Positions 1 to 7,385 are shown, numbered from the stretch's first letter. The stretch: DNA of 10,282 bases from an uncultured Lachnospiraceae bacterium (GCA_958426095.1 CATZYB010000091.1:1-10282); one strand, 5' to 3'. Notes: a model not told the origin generated them from the letters alone. Numbers and translations: made by a program.

Positions 1-121
1 CTGGGATTAATATCCAAGAGTAAGACCACATTACATAGCCTGATTGTATCCCGTACCGTAATCAGGCCCATTTTGTCTGTGGCGTAAATGACTCCCCCGG
101 TCCTTGCGTAGCCATTCCCCC

Positions 122-961
122 CTAATGAAGCAAATACTGATAGACCTCGCGTTTGGTCATCCCCCGATCGGAAGCAACAGATTTCATTGCTTCTTTTTTT
201 GTCTGCCCTTTTGAAAGATAAATCTCCATATGCTCTTCGATGGACATAGTTTCCCAGGCCGCCTGCCGCTCTTCTTCCAGCGCCTTTGCATCTGCCCCTT
301 CGAGGACAAGAACGTATTCTCCCCGTGCTTCATTTGTCTCATACCAGTCAATAGCCTCATCCAAACTGGTCAGCCAGGTTTTCTCATGACGTTTCGTCAG
401 CTCTTTACAAATAGTCAGCCTGCGGTTGCCCACCGCTTCTCTGAGGACCTTCAATGTCTTTAACAGTCGATGGGGCGCCTCGTAGAAGACGGTTGTCCGC
501 GTTTCTCGACAAAACCGTTCCAGAACCACTTCCCGCTCCTTTTTATCCATCGGAAGAAAACCTTCAAAGCAAAACCGCCGGGTAGATAAGCCCGACATCG
601 TCAGCGCTGTAATGCAGGCCGCCGGACCAGGCAGGGATGTCACTTCAATTCCTGCTTCATGGCAAAACTTTACCAGTTCCTCTCCCGGATCTGAAATGCC
701 CGGTGTTCCCGCATCTGTCACAAGAGCAATATTCTTGCCCGATTTCAAATCTTCCACCAGAATTTTGGCCTTATCGATCTTATTAAACTCATGGTAACTG
801 GTCATGGGTGTTTTTATATCAAAATGATTCAGCAGTTTTATGGTATGACGGGTATCTTCCGCCGCTATCACATCCACACTTCGAAGAGTCTCCAATACCC
901 GGAAGGTGATATCTTCCAGATTACCAATGGGTGTGGCGCATAAGTATAATTTTCCTGCCAT
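122..961 (-). CDS. rsmI: 16S rRNA (cytidine1402-2'-O)-methyltransferase RsmI
   Basis: This enzyme uses S-adenosylmethionine to 2'-O-methylate C1402 of 16S rRNA in the decoding centre, working in the cytoplasm on the small subunit. The 279-residue length is normal for the family. The tetrapyrrole-methylase-type fold is marked by TPIGNLEDIT (about residues 10-19), AAEDTRHT (33-40), SYHEFN (55-60), VTDAGTPGISDPG (81-93), LPGPAACITAL (110-120) and FEGFLP (132-137). All are textbook RsmI motifs. The ATG at 961 has a strong AGGAGG seven bases upstream. That site overlaps the TAG stop of the preceding methyltransferase gene, so the two are probably translationally coupled. It is the last gene of the block and corresponds to B. 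subtilis yabC. I see no terminator in the 121 bases left of its stop. Confidence 0.97.
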   Translation of the reverse strand: MAGKLYLCATPIGNLEDITFRVLETLRSVDVIAAEDTRHTIKLLNHFDIKTPMTSYHEFNKIDKAKILVEDLKSGKNIALVTDAGTPGISDPGEELVKFCHEAGIEVTSLPGPAACITALTMSGLSTRRFCFEGFLPMDKKEREVVLERFCRETRTTVFYEAPHRLLKTLKVLREAVGNRRLTICKELTKRHEKTWLTSLDEAIDWYETNEARGEYVLVLEGADAKALEEERQAAWETMSIEEHMEIYLSKGQTKKEAMKSVASDRGMTKREVYQYLLH

Positions 962-972
962 GACATTTCCTC

Positions 973-1707
973 CTAATATCCGTAAATATCATATATGACG
1001 TCATGATAAACGCCGGGTTCTTTGTAAACGATCAGCGGTTCCTCCACTTTGATCATCGATCTGGCTCCCCGAATGGCCTCAATCATAACCATATTCGGTT
1101 CCTTATCTACAAAAGGATACACCAGTTTCATCCGCTTCGGCTCCAGCTTATAGGCCGTCAGCGTCTGAAAAATCTCTACAAGCCGAAATGGCCGATGAAT
1201 CATGTAAAACCTTCCGCCAGGCCGCAAAAGACGACTCGTCTCCCGCACCAGATCTTCCAGAGTGCATAATACTTCATGCCGCGCAATGGCTTTTGGGGCC
1301 TCCGGATTTTTAATACCATGCAAATCCGTCATATAGGGCGGATTTGATGTGATCACATCAAAAGAAGCCAAGGGAAACAAGGCCGAAGCTTCTTTAATAT
1401 CTCCTGTTACAATATCCACTCGTTCTTCCAGATGATTATAGGCCACACTGCGCCGGGCCATATCCGCACTTTCCTCCTGAATCTCCAGACCGGTAAAATG
1501 TTTTCCTTCCGTCTTGGCTTCCAGAAGAATCGGAATAATTCCGGTGCCTGTTCCCATATCCAAAACATTTTCGCCCTTTCGCACATGAGCAAAACCTGAA
1601 AGAAGCACTGCATCCATCCCAAAACAGAATTTATTCGGATTTTGTATGATTTTGTAACCATTGCGCTCTAAATCGTCCAGACGCTCGTCCTGTTTTAATT
1701 CAATCAT
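973..1707 (-). CDS. trmN6: TrmN6/YabB-type N6-adenine tRNA methyltransferase
   Basis: Class I SAM-dependent methyltransferase of the TrmN6/YfiC group (COG4123), 244 residues. The E. coli member methylates N6 of A37 in tRNA1(Val); the substrate of the Firmicute YabB branch is less certain. The SAM-binding motif I is VLDMGTGTG (residues 48-56), followed by the acidic strand GLEIQ (73-77). The NPPY catalytic motif (122-125) is typical of enzymes that methylate exocyclic amino groups of adenine. The N-terminal FCFGMDAVLLSGF stretch (27-39) is also characteristic of this family. The ATG at 1707 has GGAG nine bases upstream. It lies 11 nt before rsmI, as yabB sits near yabC in Bacillus, though the intervening yazA is missing. 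An intrinsic terminator lies just upstream, so expression may depend on read-through or on a weak promoter I could not find. Confidence 0.9.
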   Translation of the reverse strand: MIELKQDERLDDLERNGYKIIQNPNKFCFGMDAVLLSGFAHVRKGENVLDMGTGTGIIPILLEAKTEGKHFTGLEIQEESADMARRSVAYNHLEERVDIVTGDIKEASALFPLASFDVITSNPPYMTDLHGIKNPEAPKAIARHEVLCTLEDLVRETSRLLRPGGRFYMIHRPFRLVEIFQTLTAYKLEPKRMKLVYPFVDKEPNMVMIEAIRGARSMIKVEEPLIVYKEPGVYHDVIYDIYGY

Positions 1708-1737
1708 TGATTATCCAACTCCAATTTCCTGTCTCCG

Positions 1738-1769
1738 AAAAAGGACATCCCATATTGATGGGATGCCCC
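1738..1769 (-). terminator. Intrinsic terminator after ricT
   Basis: Read on the minus strand, an 8-bp perfect stem (CATCCCAT / ATGGGATG, loop CAAT, positions 1746-1765) is extended by a mismatch and two further G-C pairs. It is followed directly by five T residues (1738-1742). It lies about 50 nt past the ricT stop and about 30 nt before the methyltransferase start. The plus strand has no T run after this hairpin, so it acts leftward only. Confidence 0.75.
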
Positions 1770-1817
1770 GTTAATCTAGTTCTTTTGAAGCTCTGTCTAT
1801 CCGATACCGGAAATGCC

Positions 1818-2720
1818 CTACAGGGCCGAACCGCCATCCCTCTTCTCCATCGCTTCCAATTGTTTCAGTTCAGCGTCATTAATATTCAGACGCTCTTTCT
1901 TCCGTTTTGGACGGAATTTCAACTGGGAAACCGGATATTCTTTGACTTCCTTTTCATCATTGTCCAGCGTCACCACAATTTTCACAAGCTGACGCAGAAC
2001 ATTGACACTTGAAACTTCCCCCCGAAAACCATCGACGGTCGTCACACGGTCGCCAATAGCCGGAAGTTTACTGTTCAAATACTCATAAGTCTCTTCTTCA
2101 TTTTTCAGGCAGCACATAAGACGGCCGCACACACCGGAAATCTTGGTCGGATTCAAAGACAGATTCTGCTCCTTGGCCATCTTGATGGACACCGGGGCAA
2201 ACTCTGACAAATGGGAATGACAGCATAACGTCCGCCCACAAATACCGATACCTCCGAGAATCTTCGTCTCATCCCGAACGCCGATCTGGCGCAGCTCAAT
2301 ACGTGTTTTGAACACAGAAGCCAGATCTTTAACCAGCTCACGGAAATCAATACGCCCATCTGCTGTAAAATAAAAAAGCACTTTATTATTGTCAAAGGTA
2401 TATTCCGCATCGATCAACTTCATTTCCAATTTATGTTTGGCAATCTTCTCCAGGCATATATTAAAAGCTGATTTCTCTTTTTTCTTATTCTTCATCTCTA
2501 TCTCGTCGTCCTCCGGCGTCGCTACACGTATCACCGGTTTCAGCGGCTGGATAACTTTTTCATCTTCCACTTCTCTCGGGCCTGTCAGCACCAGCCCATA
2601 TTCAATCCCCCGGGCGGTCTCCACAATGACATGCTGACCGACTTCTATATCAAAATCAAGCGGGTCGAAATAATAAATCTTTCCGGCCTGACGAAATCTC
2701 ACGCCAATCACTTTTATCAT
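1818..2720 (-). CDS. ricT: PSP1-domain protein RicT (YaaT)
   Basis: RicT/YaaT orthologue. In B. subtilis RicT forms an Fe-S-containing complex with RicA and RicF, which acts with RNase Y in mRNA processing and influences sporulation, competence and biofilm formation. From the chosen start it has 300 residues. The PSP1 core includes two cysteine clusters, C161-x4-CC (166-167) and C198-x4-CC (203-204), suitable for cluster binding. The family's usual N-terminus, MIKVIGVRFR, begins at 2720, with GGAG six bases upstream. An in-frame ATG at 2732 directly abuts GGAGAGGA and could also be used. The open frame runs back to 2801, but those extra residues do not resemble the family and read through a structured gap. 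The tail is lysine/arginine-rich, which is common here. It follows holB, as in Bacillus; yabA is absent. Confidence 0.95.
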   Translation of the reverse strand: MIKVIGVRFRQAGKIYYFDPLDFDIEVGQHVIVETARGIEYGLVLTGPREVEDEKVIQPLKPVIRVATPEDDEIEMKNKKKEKSAFNICLEKIAKHKLEMKLIDAEYTFDNNKVLFYFTADGRIDFRELVKDLASVFKTRIELRQIGVRDETKILGGIGICGRTLCCHSHLSEFAPVSIKMAKEQNLSLNPTKISGVCGRLMCCLKNEEETYEYLNSKLPAIGDRVTTVDGFRGEVSSVNVLRQLVKIVVTLDNDEKEVKEYPVSQLKFRPKRKKERLNINDAELKQLEAMEKRDGGSAL

Positions 2721-2732
2721 CTTAATCTCCAT

Positions 2733-2910
2733 TCCTCTCCAGGCAAAAATAGTGATGAAACCGGCTGCTCCGCTTCTTTGAAGCTCTCGCATCCGAAGCA
2801 TTCGTAACTCCGGGCTATCGCTCTCCGTTACTCATACTTTACACTCGTCAAATATCTGTATCCACATGTGCAAGCACAATGTCTACAGCTGCTTGACTCG
2901 TTGTTTCCCA
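2733..2910 (-). other. Structured gap before ricT, possible leader RNA or dispersed element
   Basis: A gap of about 190 nt separates holB from ricT, long for this tightly packed block. I see no independent gene in it. It holds several self-complementary stretches: ACATGTG/CACAaTGT with a four-base loop and one bulged base (2864-2882), GTAAC/GTTAC (2804-2808 with 2827-2831), and GCTTC-TTT-GAAGC (2772-2784). On the minus strand the pentamer CGGAG occurs three times. None of the hairpins is followed by a T run, so they are not terminators. It could be a 5' leader of ricT, a processing site, or a copy of a repeat. The sequence alone does not decide. Confidence 0.35.
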
Positions 2911-3903
2911 CTAATTCTCCTTCATAACAAGCAGCATCATTTCCATCGCTACTTCAAAATTCACATTAGCGGCCAGACGGGCTTTCGCCTTTTCCAAAGA
3001 CTGAATAATGTCGTTCAATCCTTCATAAGAAGAGCGTTTCGCCTGGTCCATCAGGAATCTGTATTCATCTTTATAGACAATGGCATTGGCATCCTTAGTC
3101 ACTTTCAGGATAAGAACATCCCGATACCACACCATCATCATATCAATGATATCATTTATGTCTGTCTTATAGGCGCTAAGTCGTTTTACAACCTCGATCA
3201 CCTCATAAACATCCATCTCATGAATATTTTTTACAATATTCAATACGTGATACTGGAGGTCATTAAAATCCTCCGATGAAGCCATCGCAATGGCCTTTCC
3301 CACAACTCCCTGAGAAAAGGCGGCGCATATCCGGGCCTTATAGTCCGGCACTCCGTATTCCTTCTCAAGGAATTCTACAATTTTATAATTATCTACCGGT
3401 TTCAGATGAAATGTAATACATCTCGACAAAATCGTCGGCAGCATTGCTTCCAGATTATTCGTCAACAGCATGATAATGCCGTATTCCGGCGGTTCTTCGA
3501 TGGTTTTCAGCAAAGCGTTCTGAGCCTGTTCGTTCATCTTCTCCGCTTCATCTACAATATAAATCTTATACTTACTACTGTAAGGTTTGATCGCTATGTC
3601 TGCATTAATCTGAGTCCGGACATCATCAACACTGATGGTCGCCGGTTTATCATGAGTAAGCCACTTCACATCCGGCTGATTGCCCGTATCCATCTGATGG
3701 CAGGAGCGACACATATCACAGGAATCACCGTATCCCGCCTCACATTCCAATGCTTTTGCAAAGGCTTTTGACAACAAATTTTTTCCGCTGCCATTAGGGC
3801 CCTCAAAAATATAGGCATGGGAAATTTTTTTATTTTTTAAAGCTGTAGACATGTGTTGAATAATCTGCTCATGGCCAATCACATTTTTAAAGCCTGACAT
3901 CAT
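2911..3903 (-). CDS. holB: DNA polymerase III delta' subunit (HolB)
   Basis: Clamp-loader subunit delta' of the replicative polymerase: an AAA+ family protein that, with delta and the tau/gamma subunits, loads the sliding clamp onto primed DNA. It has 330 residues, the usual size. Visible elements in order are the IGHEQ start of the AAA+ domain, a P-loop GPNGSGKN (35-42), four zinc-ligand cysteines (54, 62, 65, 68), IYIVDEAEKM (Walker B, 114-123), NALLKTIEEPP, LLTNN (sensor 1) and the SRC motif (160-162). The P-loop lysine is kept, but the following Thr/Ser is Asn, so ATP binding may be altered; delta' is often catalytically silent. The first of two adjacent ATGs, at 3903, has GGGAGG with good spacing. 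It lies between the kinase-like gene and ricT, matching Bacillus order without yaaQ and yaaR. Confidence 0.95.
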   Translation of the reverse strand: MMSGFKNVIGHEQIIQHMSTALKNKKISHAYIFEGPNGSGKNLLSKAFAKALECEAGYGDSCDMCRSCHQMDTGNQPDVKWLTHDKPATISVDDVRTQINADIAIKPYSSKYKIYIVDEAEKMNEQAQNALLKTIEEPPEYGIIMLLTNNLEAMLPTILSRCITFHLKPVDNYKIVEFLEKEYGVPDYKARICAAFSQGVVGKAIAMASSEDFNDLQYHVLNIVKNIHEMDVYEVIEVVKRLSAYKTDINDIIDMMMVWYRDVLILKVTKDANAIVYKDEYRFLMDQAKRSSYEGLNDIIQSLEKAKARLAANVNFEVAMEMMLLVMKEN

Positions 3904-3924
3904 GTGTCACCTCCCGTTTGATCT

Positions 3925-3995
3925 GAGTATTTCTGGTCCACATAAAATACTTTATTTTGAGTATATCACACTTTTCCGGGATTTACGATATACTC
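3925..3995. repeat. Three GAGTAT(A/T)TC repeats forming a dyad
   Basis: GAGTATTTC occurs at 3925-3933, GAGTATATC at 3959-3967, and the exact inverse GATATACTC at 3987-3995. The last two form a perfect 9-bp inverted repeat with a 19-nt centre. A further inverted pair, AGTATTT/AAATACT (3926-3932 with 3945-3951), overlaps the first copy. The repeats span the end of the kinase-like gene and the gap before holB, and one arm covers a candidate -10 box. They may be operator sites or an RNA hairpin. No T run follows on either strand. Confidence 0.4.
3960..3988 (-). promoter_or_regulatory. Candidate internal promoter for holB
   Basis: On the minus strand a TATACT hexamer (3960-3965) is preceded by TG one base upstream, an extended -10 arrangement. 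The -35 region 17 bases further upstream (TCGTAA) matches the consensus poorly. The start of transcription would fall near 3953, leaving a leader of about 50 nt before holB. The call rests on the -10 and on the unusual 79-nt gap. Confidence 0.3.
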
Positions 3996-4585
3996 TTTCG
4001 GAATTTCAGAATATCCCTGCGAATTTCTTCCAGACAGGTTTCCATATCCACATTCTCATAAATCCGACAAATTTCGCATGCATTCAATTTTTCATCGGAA
4101 AAATCTTCCATATCAGCCAGAAAGCGCCGACACATTTCCGCATACCCCGGCTTTTCCTGCTGCCTTTCCCGTTCCAGAGCCCGCGACAGCCGGAGTCCAT
4201 CCTCCACATGAACATAGATTGGGATCACATGCTCTTTGCCAAAAAACTCCCGAATCTTCTGATAAGATTCCAGGGTTCCAATGATCACCGAATCCTGTGT
4301 CCCGGAAAAATCAATCTGACCGTCGTCCACCATAAAATAACTCCACGGTCCATACACCGTATGATAATCCCGACATTCGATCACCCGTCCGTTATCCCTG
4401 AGACTGTTCAATATCTGAGGTGAAACGAAATGATATTCGACACCTTCCTGCTCGCCCTCTCGCATGGGACGGGTTGTGTAAGAGACGACCGTCTTTAAGT
4501 TCAAAGCTTCATCCTGAACCAACCGTTTAAAAATCGTATCCTTACCTGAAGCACTTTTACCCATGATGCAAAATAACTTTGACAT
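3983..4585 (-). CDS. Divergent guanylate kinase-like nucleotide kinase
   Basis: P-loop kinase of the guanylate kinase superfamily, 200 residues. The phosphate-binding loop is GKSASGKD (residues 9-16). The GMP-site signature is SYTTRPMREGE followed by GVEYHF (35-53), as in true Gmk, which converts GMP and ATP to GDP and ADP. After that it diverges: the region expected to carry the Gmk core DxxGA-type segment reads instead as a short VDDGQIDFSGT stretch, and the C-terminal half is not clearly Gmk-like. The start at 4585 is chosen for its AAGGAG seven bases upstream and because the P-loop then lies near the N-terminus. The frame stays open to an ATG at 4621. It overlaps the upstream gene by 29 nt. 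B. subtilis has thymidylate kinase (tmk) at this place. The substrate is unproven, so I give no symbol. Confidence 0.8.
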   Translation of the reverse strand: MSKLFCIMGKSASGKDTIFKRLVQDEALNLKTVVSYTTRPMREGEQEGVEYHFVSPQILNSLRDNGRVIECRDYHTVYGPWSYFMVDDGQIDFSGTQDSVIIGTLESYQKIREFFGKEHVIPIYVHVEDGLRLSRALERERQQEKPGYAEMCRRFLADMEDFSDEKLNACEICRIYENVDMETCLEEIRRDILKFRKSIS

Positions 4586-5957
4586 TACCGTTCTCCTTCG
4601 AATAACCGCCATGAACTTCAAGTCCCTGACTCAGATAATTTTTAACCTGCTCAATATGTTCCATCTGTATCACTTCTCCCGGAACAAGTATCGGCACTCC
4701 CGGAGGGTATAGATAAAGATAATCGCCTATAACTCTGCCGCAAGTCCCATCCAACGCCACAGCTTCCGTCGGCTGCTCTGCCGCCGCATCAATTTCCATA
4801 CAACGCTCCGGCGCCGTCGGCACAGATATTTTAATACTATTCTCACCCGATGGATACATCCCGATATCTATAGCCTCCAATGCCTCCGCCAGACGCCGCA
4901 GGCCCTCCGGTCGATCGCCCACCGTTGTCATCGCCAGAACATAATCGGCTGACGCCATCTCCATCTGCAAACCAAATTTTTGCCGAAGACCGTCGTAAAG
5001 CTCCCGGCCAGCTCCGGATCTGCCGGTACAGATGACCAGCTTCCCCCAGTCGAACGCTCTATCCGGCGCGTAAAGATACAAATGTTTCATATCCTTCAGG
5101 CGTTCTCGAAGTTCCTGAACCTGCCGCTTATAGAATTCAAACGGTTCCCGCCCTTCCTGTTCCAACCATGTCATACACTGACTGATAGAGGCCATTAACA
5201 CATAAGACGGACTGGATGTCTGATAAGTGGCAAGCATTTTCCGGAGACGCTCCCGATTCACAAGCTTTCCGTTGATATGAATCAGAGCTGTCTGAGTCAG
5301 AGACGGCATGGTCTTATGAAGACTTTGGATGACCACATCGGCGCCGCAGGCTACCGCATCTTCAAGGCCAACCCAGCGCAAATGCGCCCCGTGAGCTTCA
5401 TCCACAATACAGGGAATCCCTCTCTGATGGGCCGTCTCGCAAATACCCTTCACATCGGATAAAAGTCCTTCATAAGTCGGTGATGTAAAGATCACCGCCC
5501 GGATATCCGGATATTTTTCCAACATATCTTCCACCTGTTTGCGGGTAATCCCCTGATAAATCCCCGGCCCTCCGTCCAGTTCCGGCCATAAATATACGGG
5601 CCGGAGGCCGTTCAGCTCCAGCGCATGATACACGCTGGTATGACAGTTTCTTCCAACCAACACCCGTTCCCCCCGGTGAACAGTCCCTGCGATGGCCGCC
5701 AGAATACCTCCCGTACTTCCATTGACCATGAAATGGCTTTCCTCTGAGCCGTAAAGAGCCGCTGCCCGTTCCTGCTCTTTTTTAAGCAAATCTCCGGCTT
5801 CATGAAGATTATCAAATCCATCGATTTCTGTTAAGTCAAAGCAATAGGGATTCTCCATGAACATCATCTGCCGTTTGTGCCCCGGCATATGAAATGGATA
5901 AGCGGAACTCTGACTATATTCAATAAGTTTTGTATACAAATTTTCAAAATCACTCAT
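4557..5957 (-). CDS. Orn/Lys/Arg decarboxylase-family PLP enzyme (YaaO-like)
   Basis: Fold-type I pyridoxal-phosphate enzyme of 466 residues related to B. subtilis YaaO and SpeA. It lacks the N-terminal receiver-like wing domain of the large enterobacterial decarboxylases. Recognisable pieces are FHMPGHKR (22-29), NGSTGG in the cofactor phosphate site (79-84), TSPTYEG (158-164), DEAHGAHL with the cofactor-contacting Asp (186-193), SLHKT with the probable Schiff-base Lys215 (213-217), and the C-terminal YPPGVPILVPGE (417-428). It would decarboxylate a basic amino acid to a polyamine precursor; which substrate cannot be told. The ATG at 5957 overlaps the end of the upstream FAD gene by 8 nt and has only a weak AAAGAA ribosome site, suggesting coupled translation. 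YaaO occupies the same position upstream of the tmk-holB block in Bacillus. Confidence 0.9.
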   Translation of the reverse strand: MSDFENLYTKLIEYSQSSAYPFHMPGHKRQMMFMENPYCFDLTEIDGFDNLHEAGDLLKKEQERAAALYGSEESHFMVNGSTGGILAAIAGTVHRGERVLVGRNCHTSVYHALELNGLRPVYLWPELDGGPGIYQGITRKQVEDMLEKYPDIRAVIFTSPTYEGLLSDVKGICETAHQRGIPCIVDEAHGAHLRWVGLEDAVACGADVVIQSLHKTMPSLTQTALIHINGKLVNRERLRKMLATYQTSSPSYVLMASISQCMTWLEQEGREPFEFYKRQVQELRERLKDMKHLYLYAPDRAFDWGKLVICTGRSGAGRELYDGLRQKFGLQMEMASADYVLAMTTVGDRPEGLRRLAEALEAIDIGMYPSGENSIKISVPTAPERCMEIDAAAEQPTEAVALDGTCGRVIGDYLYLYPPGVPILVPGEVIQMEHIEQVKNYLSQGLEVHGGYSKENGNVKVILHHG

Positions 5958-7347
5958 GGTTCTTTTTCAAAATACTTCGCGCCACAGCCAGACCATTCGC
6001 AGACGCCTGCTGCAGACCACGGGTCACGGACGCTCCATCGCCCATAGCCCGAAGTCCATGAATGTTTGTTTCAAAATCATCATTAACCAGAACTTTATTC
6101 GAGTAAAATTTAACCTCTACACCATAAAGTAACGTTTCATCGCTGGCAATACCCGGCGTTACCTTGTCCAACGCTTCGATCATCTCGGCAATATCGACCA
6201 TGATTCTGTGAGGGAATACAAGGGATAAATCTCCCGGCACCGCATCCTTTAAAGTTGCCGTAATATTGTTCCGGATCATACGCTCATCCGTTGTCCGGCG
6301 GCCCCGTTTGAAATCCCCGTATCTCTGAACCAGAATTTTTCCGTCACAAAGCATATTTCCCAGACGGGCAATATATTTACCATATTCGATCGGTGACTTG
6401 AACGGTGACGTAAAGTTTTTGGATACGAGAATGGCAAAGTTGGTATTCTTTGTCTTTAAATCCTTGGATTTATAAGCATGTCCATTGACAACAGCCAACC
6501 CTTCGTCATAATATTCTGTGGCCACCTCTCCGGATGGATTCGTACAGAATACCCGCACTTTATCATCGAAAGTCGGTGTATAATAAACAAGCTTTGCTTC
6601 ATACAGCTTTTCATTCAGCTCTTTCATAATTTCATCCCGGACTTCCACGCGGACACCTACATCGACAGTTCCGACTTTCGTGTCAATGCCATGGCTCTGG
6701 CATATATGCGAAAACCACTCAGAGCCTTCCCGCCCCACACCTGCAACGATTTCATCGGCATAGAAAGTCTCGCCTTTATCTGTGACAACGCCCTTCGCCG
6801 TACCTTCCTCGATGACAATATCCCGGACCATGGTCATAAACTGAATTTCCACGCCGGAAGCTATTAAATGTTCCTGAAGACGGGTATAAATCTTATATCC
6901 TTCTTCTGTACCGAGATGACGGATCGGACATTCGATCAGTTTCAGATTCGCCCGGATGGCCTTTGTCCGTATACGCTCAATAGCCGCATAATCTTCCAGA
7001 CCATAAACCCTCTCGTCTGCTCCAAATTCCAGATAAATCTTATCTGCCTCATTTAATAATTCAATCGTTCGGTCATAACCGAGAATCTCCGGCAGATTTC
7101 CGCCTACATCCGGAGAAAGAGATAATTTACCATCAGAAAATGCTCCGGCTCCGGCAAACCCTGTTGTAATGGAACAAGGTTTACAGCCCACACATTTTTT
7201 TGTCGTACGCTTCGGACAATTTCGATTTTCAATCGCCCGGCCTTTTTCAATCATTAAAATTTTCATTTCCGGATTGCTGCGAATCAGCTCATATGCACAA
7301 AAAATACCGGATGGCCCGGCCCCAATAATAATTACATCATATTTCAT
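5950..7347 (-). CDS. FAD-dependent dehydrogenase, COG2509 type
   Basis: Flavoprotein of 465 residues. The N-terminus carries a dinucleotide-binding GAGPSG (9-14) followed by an acidic strand end at IEKG (33-36). A cysteine group, C44, C52, C55 and C58, then leads into GFAGAGAFSDGKL (63-75), a hallmark I associate with the COG2509 family. The C-terminus has the second FAD contact GDGAS (436-440) and RGLQQAS (443-449). No signal peptide or membrane segment is seen, so it is cytoplasmic. The physiological substrate of this family is not established. The cysteine spacing would suit a metal or Fe-S site, but that is inference. The ATG at 7347 has AAGGAG nine bases upstream and a strong promoter about 40 bp further. 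It is the first gene of the leftward block and overlaps the next gene by 8 nt. Confidence 0.88.
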   Translation of the reverse strand: MKYDVIIIGAGPSGIFCAYELIRSNPEMKILMIEKGRAIENRNCPKRTTKKCVGCKPCSITTGFAGAGAFSDGKLSLSPDVGGNLPEILGYDRTIELLNEADKIYLEFGADERVYGLEDYAAIERIRTKAIRANLKLIECPIRHLGTEEGYKIYTRLQEHLIASGVEIQFMTMVRDIVIEEGTAKGVVTDKGETFYADEIVAGVGREGSEWFSHICQSHGIDTKVGTVDVGVRVEVRDEIMKELNEKLYEAKLVYYTPTFDDKVRVFCTNPSGEVATEYYDEGLAVVNGHAYKSKDLKTKNTNFAILVSKNFTSPFKSPIEYGKYIARLGNMLCDGKILVQRYGDFKRGRRTTDERMIRNNITATLKDAVPGDLSLVFPHRIMVDIAEMIEALDKVTPGIASDETLLYGVEVKFYSNKVLVNDDFETNIHGLRAMGDGASVTRGLQQASANGLAVARSILKKNHE

Positions 7348-7385
7348 TATTAATCACTCCTTGCTGGTCGCATTTAATCATTGTA

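Noticed and set aside
38..67. 8-bp inverted repeat GCCTGATT/AATCAGGC as a possible rsmI terminator
   Set aside because: The loop is 14 nt, the stem is short and no T run follows on either strand.
1..121. Open minus-strand frame of about 40 codons running to the left edge beyond rsmI, and a plus-strand frame ending at 87
   Set aside because: Neither has a start codon with a suitable ribosome site or a recognisable protein signature. I could not match either to the AbrB or MetG genes that sometimes adjoin this block, and the stretch is too short to call.
2721..2801. N-terminal extension of RicT back to 2801
   Set aside because: The added residues do not look like the family, the extension reads through a hairpin-bearing region, and better ribosome sites precede the starts at 2720 and 2732.
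4586..4621. Upstream ATG at 4621 for the Gmk-like gene
   Set aside because: It lies deeper in the upstream gene without a good ribosome site, while the ATG at 4585 has AAGGAG at ideal spacing and places the P-loop at the usual distance.
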